In this document: positions 40,360 through 54,275 of the stretch, piece by piece
Numbering within the stretch: position 1 is the first letter of the stretch
How the letters are laid out: each line of letters begins with the position of its first letter
Source of the DNA: Ascaris suum
Lineage: Eukaryota; Nematoda; Chromadorea; Rhabditida; Ascarididae
Reading direction: 5' to 3'
Assembly: GCA_013433145.1 (NCBI GenBank)
Contig: CM024173.1
Coordinates: 10,436,322-10,500,321, forward strand
Length of the DNA stretch: 64,000 nucleotides
Notes under the pieces: generated by a model
What the model was told of the DNA's origin: nothing
The model's input: the letters and a program-made list of their open reading frames with translations, nothing else
The model's database searches: none
Program-made: the position numbers and the translations under genes

Positions 40360-41570
40360 CACAGATTCATGTTGTCAGACAGCACCTAGAAAGGGTTCCG
40401 ACCACATTTCAAGGCAATCAAAAAAATCATTTCCTGGGTACTGTTAGACAGTACCTAGAAAGTAATTTTTTTTCTCGCCTTAGACAACCGCAACGAAGAG
40501 ATACATTAGACAATAGCAACGACGGGATTCTATTCACGACATCAAACAGCATTTGGAAATAGATTCTGCATAGAGCGGTAGAAAAAGGAAGGTTGTTGAA
40601 GGTCTGACGCAAGGAAAAGGTTAGCAAACTTCCATGAGATGGAAAATAATACTGAGTACATGATACAGTTGAAAACCGATTAGGAATATAGAGGAGGAAT
40701 ATCGCGACTGCTCGCGAATGCAAAGAAAAACAAAGAGGTTGCTGAGCGATTAGTGAGAAATATCGCTCATAAGGATATTGCACATCCAGTTGGCGTCAAA
40801 GAAGTGCCGAGCCCTAAATTGCCGTAGGTGTCAAGTGCTGCAACAAGCAGGACATAAAGACACATCCCAAAGGTTCGGCGAGCAAATGGGACTTCGTTCT
40901 TTGTGGTTGTATCTCGTCGTCTATGGGTGGATAGTGTACCAATATTTGCTGCTGATGTTGCACGTGTATTTTCTCGTTGTCATTGTGTGCTAATGTTGGG
41001 GTCTTGTTTGTGATGTTGGGCGCCTTCGTTGTTGTGGTGAGCTGATGTTCGTGCGTTTGGCATGTGCGTGTTTACCGTCATTTTTTAAATGTCTGAATAT
41101 CATAATAAAGGTTTAATTACTCAAGTCTGAGGTGTGGTTCACAAGGCGGCGCCAAATTGCGAGCAGGACTCTTTGCACGGTAGAATAAGGTGTCAGTATT
41201 GAGTAACTGGAAGAGGCGAAATGTGGTCACTGGTGCACGGAGAGCGTCATCATCTGGAGTAGTGCGCAACATAGATCGACAGTGAATCGGGAGCGCAGCA
41301 TATCAGCTCAGATGCGACAACGGCAGATAGCGCAGGACGAGCAGCAGCAAAGCCGACATCGAACAGCAGTGATACAAGCCTTGTTGTGAAAAGGACTTTG
41401 TCTAGTTCTGTTCGTCTTCACTGTTTGTTCGCGAACCTTTGGGAGCATACTAACCTTTCCGTTGACCTTTCTAGCAGAGGTCAGTGCAAGCAATAAAGAA
41501 AGACCAATTGCTGTCATATAAAGCCAGACATCAATGAACTGCGCCCATCCAAAGATGCAATTTCGTAGTG
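40360..41570. mobile_element. Possible decayed retroelement / repeat-rich patch
   Basis: This patch is richer in GC than its surroundings. Near the left end, 'AGACAGCACCTAGAAAG' and 'AGACAGTACCTAGAAAG' lie about 70 bases apart, followed by related 'TTAGACAA..GCAACGA' copies, as in LTR U3 regions. An AATAAA at 41104-41109 is followed by a segment ending GGTTCA at 41140 and a GC-rich stretch (GGCGGCGCC) that could follow an LTR boundary. A plus-strand frame near 40778-40993 has a partial CxxC...GH pattern reminiscent of a gag zinc knuckle, but it lacks the final Cys. No second LTR was found, so this remains a weak call. Confidence 0.25.
41110..41131 (+). other. SL1 spliced-leader-like sequence
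   Basis: The 22 bases begin GGTTTAATTAC and end TGAG. They match the nematode SL1 leader at 20 of 22 positions; both differences are transitions, C to T at leader position 12 and T to C at position 18. The next bases are GT, as at the SL RNA donor. No AATTTTTGG-type Sm site follows within the next 80 bases, so a functional SL RNA gene is unlikely. Alternatives are an SL RNA pseudogene, a reverse-transcribed trans-spliced transcript, or an element that carries the leader. Confidence 0.6.
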
Positions 41571-45069
<3,499 letters not shown>

Positions 45070-45235
45070 AAGCAACAAAACAAGTAATAAAATATGTAAG
45101 ATAAACAGCGCACGTAACCATACGTTTAAAAACCGAAAAGGTGTTTAACGAAAGCAAATATAAGAGATCATGACAAATAGAGACAAGCAAGAATGTCGAA
45201 AAAACCATGTGATAATTAATCATAGCCCATATGTA

Positions 45236-47200
45236 GCGCAAATCGCCGATAGATCGCACTGCTCCAAGCGTCTCTTAAAGCATGAGAAATTAAAAGCCAT
45301 TACCACATCATATCGTAAACAGTTGCAGATGGGAACAACACGATAAGCAAAAGAGTTGAGCACATCAGTTCGATTTGTTGATCTCCTTTCAATTTGAAAA
45401 GGGTGAAGCCTCGAGCGCAGTGCAAACTTTGTGAAGGAGAAGATGCTGTCGAATGGTATGCATGAGAAACGTTTAACGATCTTGAAACATAATTGTAAAT
45501 CGAACTGAGCTCTGCGATGTCACAAAGGTTTCAAGTCAGGAATACAAAGCCGCTGCTCGTCATTAGCCTGGAAGGGTTCCATAGAAAACCTTTCTAAAAG
45601 CCGCCTTAGTGAAGCGCCGTTGAACTCTCTCAGTTATCTCGATATCCTTTTTCACGGATGGGGACCAAACCTCACTGCATTATTCCAAAATGAGGCGACA
45701 GTAAGCAACGAAAGCTTCGCGATAATTTTCTGTGCAAGTGTACTGCACGGCACGCAAAATGCTATTCGCAACTTGAGCGGTCATCCGCGAAATTTCAACA
45801 CAATGATTATGCGAGCTAGGGTCGGAACTCACGTAAACACTTAGATCCTTTATCACTTCCTTTGCAGGAAGATCGAGACCACATAAACGAGAGGACATTC
45901 AGTCTCGAAATTTAAGCGCAAAATAAAGCATTTCTCAGCTGATATATCGAGTGTGACCACTTTCCTAACGAAACCATGTCCTGAAATAATACGTTATAAT
46001 CGAATTGGAGCTCAATAATAGGTCTGTATATTTTCACATCACCGCATAAAGCTTGCAGGACATAAGCTAAGCTCCATGGAAGATCGTTTACACAAAGCAG
46101 ATATAGAAGAGTCCCCAGAACGCTACCCTATGCGCCCCACTGAGCACCGAATGGAGCGAAGACAAGGCATTCCCAACTTTCACTGTGAAACTTCGTCCGC
46201 AAAAAAATCTTTCAACCAGGTTGGGACAGCATCATCTATTCCATACGCACTCAGCTTAAGCAACACTTTCCGAGTCAAAAGCTTTGGCGGAATCAATATA
46301 CACCAATCCGTTTGGAAACCGTTATTGAGGGATTCGTACCGATCACAATATGAAGTCATGAGTTGTGTAAGCGTAGACTTTCCTTTGAGGAAACCGCGCT
46401 GTTATCGCTGATAAAGTTAAGGAGGCTAAGGTGACTTAGAATTGACTTTCTCAGAATAATTTCCAGCACTTAAAAGACGACATAAGACTAATGAGGGCGG
46501 TAATTGGGAACACGGTTTAATGGAGGCTTACTCGGTAATGATACTACAATTGCGGCTTTCGAAGCATTTGAAACGGTGCCTAGTACAAGACCATGCCTGA
46601 ACAAAAGACATAAGGGGTAGCAAAGGCCTGTCGCAACTTTGCGAAGGTATACACTCTGATGTCAGCGACACCCTATCATTAACCTCGGAAATGGCCTCTC
46701 TGATTATTTCTAAGTCTATCCTGACGGTATCCAGATGACGTTGCAGGGAAAGGGGGAAGGGCACCGTTGCCCATTTTGAAAATCTGCCCGAAGAATGAGG
46801 CGAATAGCTCTGATTTTGCATAATCTTCAGAGACGGGCAGCTCGTTCCAATGCAGTGACGTGACTTGATTTTATTATTCATGTATTGAAGAATGCGTCAC
46901 GGCTACCAGAAAAAAAAATCAAGCGTTTCTCACTGTCGTTCGCCCATTTCTTACATGCCTTGCGGCAATCTTTGAAGCCTTTTCGGAAAGCAGCCGTTTT
47001 ATCTGCTTTTCGTCGATCTTTCCATAATAGATATCGCTTCGAAGCAATACGCTAAAGACAGGAAGGCATTTGAGGAGAAAGAGCCTTATTTCTCCACAGG
47101 GGGACAGCTTTGACAATAATACGATTGAATAAATCCAGAAATACAGCATGCATATCATCTAAGCTATGAAATGAACCGAATTCAAAATCCCAGTCGTATT
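45236..47200 (-). pseudogene. LINE reverse transcriptase and C-terminal tail remnant
   Basis: Scattered frames hold the palm motif series: 'QRGFLKGKSTLTQL' at 46358-46401, 'CGDVKIY' at 46026-46046 where an active enzyme has two adjacent aspartates, and 'ERVQRRFTKAAF' near 45600-45650. The tail ends near '[11 protein letters not shown]' about 45240-45270. The second catalytic Asp is replaced by Val, and several shifts interrupt the frame. The plus-strand open frames here are shadows. Confidence 0.8.
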
Positions 47201-47249
47201 CCAACAAGCAGTCATTGATCTGAGCATAGTTGCGATGACCACAATCACG

Positions 47250-47990
47250 ACAGCGCGTTGCTACAACTCGCCGAGAACACCCGACAATTTCAAAGCCACA
47301 CCACAATGATCACTGTTCTGAAATTCGGAAATAAGCGGGGATTATTTATGGAAGCGGTATCCGTACTAAGCAACAAATCCAGCATGCTGTATTCGCGGGT
47401 GGACCCACCAATCAGGCTAACAAAACTACATTCTGCGTGAAAATCGTTCAGCATATTTATGGCATGACTCCTCATTTGGAAAAGTGGAATATTAAAGTCA
47501 CCAACAATTATTGAGGCATAAACAACAGAGAACCTCTCAGTTAGACAGTTGAAAAGTTCTCTAGTTTCGTGAACGCTACAACCCGATCAACGATATGCCA
47601 CTATGAACGGAATTGGTAAGCATTTGCGCAAGAAGAATTAACCCTCACTATTTCACATCCGGAGTTCAGCGCCAACATTTCAGTTGCTTCAAATGGAAGA
47701 TGCTTTTTTGCTATGACAGCGACACCACCCGCTTTCATACTGCAAGACATATCTGAACGGAACACAATATACGTGGAGCCTAGTGATAACAGCGGATCGG
47801 ACACTTTATCCGATAACCACGTTTCGCAAAGACCTATAATTTCTGAAGCATCAAAGCGCTGAAGAGATTCCAACACCGGAAGCTCATACAAAACAGAGCG
47901 GCAAAAATATGGAACTAAAAGATGATAAAAACGATACTTCTTTATCCTCATTGGTACCACCGATAAATGAGCCTGAATTATTCGCGTCAT
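47250..47990 (-). pseudogene. LINE endonuclease domain remnant
   Basis: Two open segments, 47601-47990 and 47290-47475, carry 'EIIGLCETWLSD' and 'MKAGGVAVIAKKHLP', then 'GDFNIP' (GDFN encoded at 47491-47502). The usual 'DHCGV' histidine motif follows only after a one-base frame change near 47310. These are exonuclease-endonuclease-phosphatase fold motifs, used by LINEs to nick target DNA. The frame break makes it inactive. Confidence 0.8.
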
Positions 47991-48435
47991 TTTGGTCCGT
48001 ATTGTCCGAAGAGACTGTCATCCGCGGGTTTCCAGATGCAGAGTATTTGGAGGGCGCTGACCGAGGGGATATGCCGCAGGTAAAGATTCTCTCGCCTTTT
48101 GTATTGTCCGACCGTCTGTTATAATCAACGGAGTGATAGTCCGATGATTTGGTTTACATGTGCGGCGCTCCTCCTACTGCTTTTTCCTTCCTTCCGCCGT
48201 TAACGACGGATGGATATAAACGTATTGGAATTCCGTCCCTTTCAACTTGCGCGCATTGCGAAGAACCTATATCGCACCATGGGAATTCCCAAAATTTACC
48301 TTAATAGGTTCTTTTTGCCTTCTTGCTGAGATCTCATTCTGAAAATCTGCTTAGGGACGCAACCAGAATTAATCGTCTCAAAAATGTCTTAGATCTTTCT
48401 ACGGACGATAGTATTTGTTTCTCTGGAGGAGGGGA

Positions 48436-48449
48436 GGGGGGGGGGGGGG
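48436..48449. repeat. Poly-G tract
   Basis: About fourteen consecutive G, beside the ORF1 remnant. Confidence 0.93.
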
Positions 48450-48456
48450 AGGACAT

Positions 48457-48711
48457 TTATAGCTTCCGTGACTCCAAGAGGACAACACACCGTTCGTGAA
48501 CTTCTTTCTCTTCGTCATATTGGAATGCGTCGAGATACTGGGTGCCTTGGGTGACTGGTACTGTCGCAGCCGTTGTTTTTACGCTGTCTATCACCACTTG
48601 AACCAGTGCTAGGACGGTTGGTATAAGTTGTTGACGAACTTCTTCCATGTTTTCCTCACGGAGATCAGTGCGCAGTTTGGCAAGTATCTCCGAGTCCATC
48701 ATCACCGCCAT
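48457..48711 (-). pseudogene. LINE ORF1-like fragment
   Basis: An 84-codon open frame, helix-rich in its first half ('ILAKLRTDLREENMEEVRQQ'), ending 'YDEEKEVHERCVVLLESRKL'. The last part resembles the point in CR1-type ORF1 proteins where a charged helix leads into a conserved 'RSVVI.GL.ES' strand. It is immediately upstream of the endonuclease on the minus strand and is cut by a poly-G tract. The assignment rests on position and this short similarity. Confidence 0.45.
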
Positions 48712-48719
48712 CGGTACCT

Positions 48720-51700
48720 CAAACTTGGGTAATTGAAGTTCATTATTTGCTCCACCATAACAAATAGGAACCCATAAAAACTCATTGGATTCATCTCCTG
48801 AGGAAGGTATTTGTGGGATTTCTGCTTGTTATATGGGTTTCTACCTGTTACGATACCGTTTCAAATAAATGGCATATAATAGACAAGGCACGAAATGTCC
48901 TTTTGCCCATATTCCAAGGTATGGGCTATTTAATTTTACCGAGCAAACCGCGGTAAATGTCACCTACTTAAAGTCTCTTCTTATTTCTTGGGGATGTTTG
49001 AATCTGCCATCCCTCAGCATGCTCGAGGTCGATCCCAGAAATACCTTCGACTGAAGACGAATTTTATGGGTTTCTATTTGTTATATTAGAGCAAACGATG
49101 AAGTCGTAGGAACGTACTCACAAGCGTAGAGAAACAGTCGCAGGAAACTTGAAGATCTTCTTCTGTCGGCCAAAAGAATAACACCTGTTATAAACCAACA
49201 GGTATACATTTCAAAAGAACTCAAAAGCAACACTCTAAAGCTCTATGAAGTCGCAAACATTAAAATGAATCTGGGAGACGGTTCCTTCCAACTACTTTCA
49301 TCAGAACGCAAGAATCGACGTGCCTTCTGATTCTTTCTGTCAATAATGATTTGAGAATCGTTTATTGGAGTTATTATGTTTGTAGGTCATAACTGAAACA
49401 CATGCATTTGAAATTTATCTAGTACCTACCTTGAATATTTTAACTAAATCGTCTATGAATTACCGTTTTTCTCGATTTGTTATACGCAAATATCCTTATT
49501 AGCAAACACATTCCATCATATGTACTAGTTTGCCGCAGTAATAATGCAATGAATGTGATGCATTCAAATTTTAAAAGGCTTCGAATTCATAAACAATAAT
49601 AAATTGTTAAAAAGTAGCATATCGATATCGCACCCAAAGAAATATCCTATATGGATTTGAATAAAAGAGAATAAACGCCGATAAGTTAATGCAATTTTCA
49701 AAGATCTCCGCGTTACTACCATGTATTTCGAAATATCCTGTATTGTTAAGAAATTTTTTTGTGATCCATGAATATTTTTGGCCGATCATCCTGTTCAAAG
49801 CATCCTCCTGATTAGTTGTATGAGTATGAGAAAAAGAAATTCGATCCAAAAACTGACTACGCCATTTAAAAGTAGTGAGTTTGTGTCAATCCTTCCAAAC
49901 TACCGAAGCTAAGGTCGTTTGAAGGGCAGAAGGGGGGGGGGGGGGGGAAGGTAAGGAAGCTGTTGGAGTCTATCTCGGAGGAGTGGCTTCATTAATCCTA
50001 CGAATCGCCTGCTATGCTATTGAGATTTCAGATGAAGACGTATCGCAATCGTTGAATCCTTTATCATCGTGGACTCTCTCAGCGAGGAGCAATTAAAATC
50101 GTTGGGTACATGCAGAACAGCGCAACGTGATTCTTTCTTGCGTTTATTTAAGTTCGCATAGTGTAATCAACACACTTTTGGAGTTAAAAATTTCACAGGT
50201 AGGAACAAAGCCGAATTCGAATATGGCTCTCACCTCCAATATGCGATTCAACCTTCACAGCGCATAAACGTCATCAAATGTTTTCGTATAATTGGGAAGC
50301 TAATTTGAAGGGTCAATGAAGAGAAGTAGCCGTGCTTATGAATGGATACGTATACGTTTATGCTGTTAAGCTTAAATTGCTGTGAGCAAATATTTCGATA
50401 ACGAGTTGTTTTGCATTGATATAATTACCAACAAATTTTTTCATATGATTGCACTCTATGAAGTGCTTGATTCTTATTTATTTAACTCCGACGAATTTCT
50501 CAACGGGTTTTTTAAAAAAATGCTAACCTGAATTTCAGTTTTTTGATCACAAAGAGGCACATTACATCAATCTATTTGCTGAGAAGTCTCAGAAGTAGCG
50601 CTTTAGCTAATCTCAATTGAGATTTAATTCATATAACACATGTTTTGTTGACAATATTTCTCTGGCATCGAACTTTTTAAGCAACGATCATAAAGCTCCT
50701 ATTATGCAGTTGAAACGTCCATTGTAAAACGTATATGTTGCATGGTTTAATTTGGAAAGAAAACCTTAAATTTTGCACATTCAGCATAACTGAAACGAAC
50801 ACTTTGCAGATTCATTCGACATCGATAAAATGTCTATAGCGACCATTCTAGGCTTAGTGCACAATCTTACAATGACATGTGCATCAAAGAAAAGTAATTT
50901 GAGATGAAATGAGGATTTTAAATTTTCGAGGAGAAATGAAATGCGAAGAAATCGCCTTTATTTTAATAATAAAGAAAATCGTCTATTCATTCACTCAATG
51001 GTATAAGCGATAAAGTGATAACATTGATAAGTTAATATTGATAAAATAATAGAATTATTTAGAAAAGTAAATGAGATGAGTGAAAATTCATTAGCCTTAA
51101 ATAATAACTTATTGGCGACAAAACAAGGAAAGATTTCAAAAGATCTATCGCTGGGTAATTATAGAATATCGAACATCACAGAAAGACTAAGTGCATTAAG
51201 CTTACGAGCAAATTGATAGGTATTTCTAGCTGATTTACAAAGCAGAAAATGTAAAAGAGTTGAGAACGACGTATCGTGAGGAACCTTTCTGGCTGGTAAA
51301 GAATGTTGCCTCGAAAAATATTACATACAATTGGATTCTGCCATGAAAAAAATTCTACAACAAAAATTTTTGAGCACTTGCCTTATAAGATCAGTGAAAT
51401 GGACTTGGGAATGAGTTGAGAATAGCTGTCGCGGTGAATTGACGGTGTACATTTTCGATCACTTTAATAACTATAGCGCTAAATAGGGTTATGATCGGAA
51501 TGCAATATTCAAAGATCAGCATGCAATATGGAATAAAAGCCCATTTGAATTGTTGAAGGTGTTTATAGAGGAGCATAAAATGCAGTGCCAATGTTCACTA
51601 CAATCAAGAATCCTTTCCATATCAAGATCGCTAATGACAATTTCAGAAGGTAATAATGCGCATTCAGCGATCGAAGGAGGAATTCATGCATAAAAATCTA

Positions 51701-53735
51701 CATGCAATAAATGAGCAATTTTTCAGCGATAGTGAAATGATTTAATCGCATTTGTTGTTGAATGCTTCAAATTGCTTTATTCTCTCCTTATAATTCGTGG
51801 ATTTCAAATCTTGCCTAATTTAGCACACTTTTTCCCACTCTTTGAAGATTGCATCGATAGAAAATTAGCATATACTGCATTTAAAGTTAGTAATGAATAG
51901 TTGTTTGCCAACTTAACGATTGGCGTTTTCATAGGAATACTTAATAATTTTATCAGTGTGATTTCTGATGGAAATTTTATAGAAATGCTAAAAATGGGGA
52001 TGTCGTTGGAAATTCATCAAAAACGCTTAAAAAATTCCGATGAATTTTGGAAATGATATGTTCTTTTTTCGATAAGTAGTCGGCGCATAAGGTTGGTACG
52101 ATGCTGATTAATTTCATGAAGCAAACGATGAATTCCGAACAAAAAAAAATGTTTGAGAAAAGACCTAGACTTTTTCGGCTTTCCTACTCTTTGTTTTGAA
52201 AGAGTGTCTCTCCTTATCTTCGTAGCATTGTTTCATGAAGCCAATGAAACGCATCAATGATGAGAAAAACAACATTAGAGACTAATTTATTATTCTTTTT
52301 CGTACAAATATCACTGCAATTTTTTTGATTTTTTTCTCAATCGCTAATCGACATCTATAAATTGTACATTTGCATATGTGTGGATTCAAATGAGCAGCAT
52401 TGAAATTCTCAACCGTTAAAAAAAAATTTAATGCTAAAAAAAAATCCTTGCAAGTATATTTTCGCGCAAAGATTTTTGACCGGGAAAGCGTGGAATATTC
52501 GACGAATACCGCAAAGTTTTCCTCATAATTGTTTTTGCATCGCAAACTATCAAAAGTTGCCAATCTACCGATAAAGTCCAATTTAGTAAGTGTTGCGACT
52601 TTCATTTATAGCATTAAAATTAGTAATTTTCCTTCCATTTAGTGTTTATTCTTCAGTTAACACATAGAATGTGTTTAAACTCGAAGCTTCTCCTTCCTTT
52701 AAACTTCATTGCTTAATAAAGGAAAAGAGCGCTAAACAAAGCGATTACAGGATAGGAAGTGTTGCTTTTTTTTTCGCTTAACAAAGGATAGGGTATGGCT
52801 CAGTATACATAAAACATCACCTAATAAATCATTTAAAAACTTTCACCCCCATATTGCTTCTCCTCTCCTCCGGCGGCTTTCTTTCTCAGTCGAATTCTGA
52901 GCGGACTGTTCTCATTTGCAAGCTCGACGTTATCTTTATTTCATTGGCAAAAATTAGCCAATAATCTGCATAGAAATTTTCAACTGATATTTAAATTATG
53001 GTGTAGTTTTCATCAATTCTTCGCATTAATAATTGCGTTTTTTATCTTCGAATGTAAAATTTTTGCGAGTAGTTCGCCTGAAATTAAAAAAATTTCGGAA
53101 GGTTCGTATCTTTCAAATTCTTCAATTTTAAAATCGGCTGTTTTTAGAAATTCTCTGCAGAAGAATTGTTTTTCGGAGATACATTTGAATAATAAAGGAG
53201 CAAATTTGATTTGATGATTTTGCAGTCACTTCAAGTATAAATCACTCATATAGAACATGATGAATCTTAATGAAATTTCAACAAGAAACATGAAGCTGAG
53301 ATGTACGCATTGCCTTCTTTTCTTTTAGCTTTTAATGAGTTAATCTCATTTTCTTTCACTTCTTCTCCTCTTCTCAATCATTGCGGGTAAGATGAGCGAT
53401 TCATTGATTATCACTGCCCACCAGAAGGTTTATTTATCGTGTTACAATATGAGTGCTTCGAATTAGATACAAAGAATTCGAAAAAATTTACTTTTAATGT
53501 GTTTTGCCGCTTTAAGATACAATGTGTACTAAGATTTTTTCCACGTAGTATATTGTGCTATAGTTGCTCCTGAGAAGTGGGGCTATTTTTGGAGCTCCTG
53601 TCGCTCGAAGGCTTTCTAAAAAGTAAGCGCGTTTACGCCAACTAAATCGCACGCTCATGCTCTCGAGGCTGAGATTCCTCGAAAATGATAAGCCTTGAAG
53701 AATAAGTCTGGTAAATAGTCACATCGTTTAATTGC
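48720..53735. other. Intergenic AT-rich stretch
   Basis: No coding region with recognisable motifs is seen on either strand. Open frames are short and biased to Phe, Ile, Lys and Asn, as expected from AT-rich non-coding DNA. Apart from the poly-G tract near 49932 it holds nothing that I can name. Confidence 0.6.
49932..49947. repeat. Poly-G tract
   Basis: About sixteen consecutive G, the longest mononucleotide G run noted in the window, in intergenic DNA. Confidence 0.93.
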
Positions 53736-54236
53736 CTAAGAATTTCCATCCTCTAAAAGAATGTAAAGGCCATGTACTTCATAGGGAGGCGCAGCTTCTA
53801 GATGAAGGGACACTGATGACGACTTTCCCCGGAGAGAGTTCGCCGATGATGTACATGGTTCAGTGACGGTGGGATATTTGATAGGGGAAGCAAGTGAAGG
53901 GGAAATCATCCGAGGAGCGTGGACGAATCTTCGGAACACGGTCGACTTCTTTGAGGTAGTCGATCCCATAAGTGAGCCGTGGGCAGCGTGGATTGTTGTA
54001 CGCTCAATTATGAGGGAACGACCAGTGACCGTCAGTACTATTATCGGTACTCGGAGAGCGCAACGCACGCCCCTCGCTGCTGCAGCGAACTGCAATTGTG
54101 AACGTAGGCTGCCGCATGTGTCTGTAATACTGCTACCAGAGAATCGTGGTGTTCTTGTTGACAACCTCTTACCTCCATACGTTTGCGCCTCTACTTGACA
54201 TCTGTACCTGACATCTCTCAGCGTTAACACTGTCAA
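53736..54236. other. GC-richer island open on both strands upstream of the WAP gene
   Basis: The plus strand is open from about 53800 to a TGA ending at 54198. It includes 'EIIRGAWTNLRNTVDFFEVV' and 'EPWAAWIVVRSIMRERPVTV', with several Trp residues and a hydrophobic pattern that looks protein-like. The minus strand is open for 166 codons but is Ser/Thr/Arg-rich and shadow-like. I recognise no family. It may be a single-exon gene, an exon of an upstream gene, or a CpG-rich promoter for the gene starting at 54276, only 77 bases away. Confidence 0.35.
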
Positions 54237-54275
54237 GCGTTGTGATAATTTCTCACCTACCCTACCATCAATGTA

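Larger units (their letters stand above)
45236..48715 (-). mobile_element. Degenerate CR1-like non-LTR retrotransposon (LINE)
   Basis: Reading the minus strand from high to low coordinates, the parts appear in canonical order. There is an ORF1 remnant (48457-48711), an apurinic-type endonuclease with 'GLCETWLSD' and 'GDFNIP' motifs (about 47250-47980), and a reverse transcriptase with 'QRGFLKGKSTLTQL' (46358-46401). A palm motif degraded from the usual FADD box to 'CGDVKIY' (46026-46046) follows, then the C-terminal 'ERVQRRFTKAAF' segment and a tail with 'SFAYRVVPICN'. Reading frames shift several times and stop codons interrupt it, so it is non-functional. Order and motifs favour the CR1/Jockey group over RTE or L1. 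Where the 5' end lies beyond ORF1 is unknown. Confidence 0.85.

Noticed and set aside
40778..40993. Zinc-knuckle-like CxxC...GH pattern
   Set aside because: The final Cys is missing and the frame turns hydrophobic at once; kept only as weak support for a decayed element.
41110..41220. Functional SL RNA gene
   Set aside because: No AATTTTTGG-type Sm site or clear third stem follows the leader-like sequence, and no 5S rRNA gene is nearby.
46076..46411. Plus-strand 111-codon frame
   Set aside because: It lies opposite the LINE reverse-transcriptase remnant and is a shadow of it.
53736..54236. Minus-strand 166-codon frame as the real gene
   Set aside because: It is rich in Ser, Thr and Arg, as a reverse-strand shadow would be; the plus-strand frame looks more protein-like.
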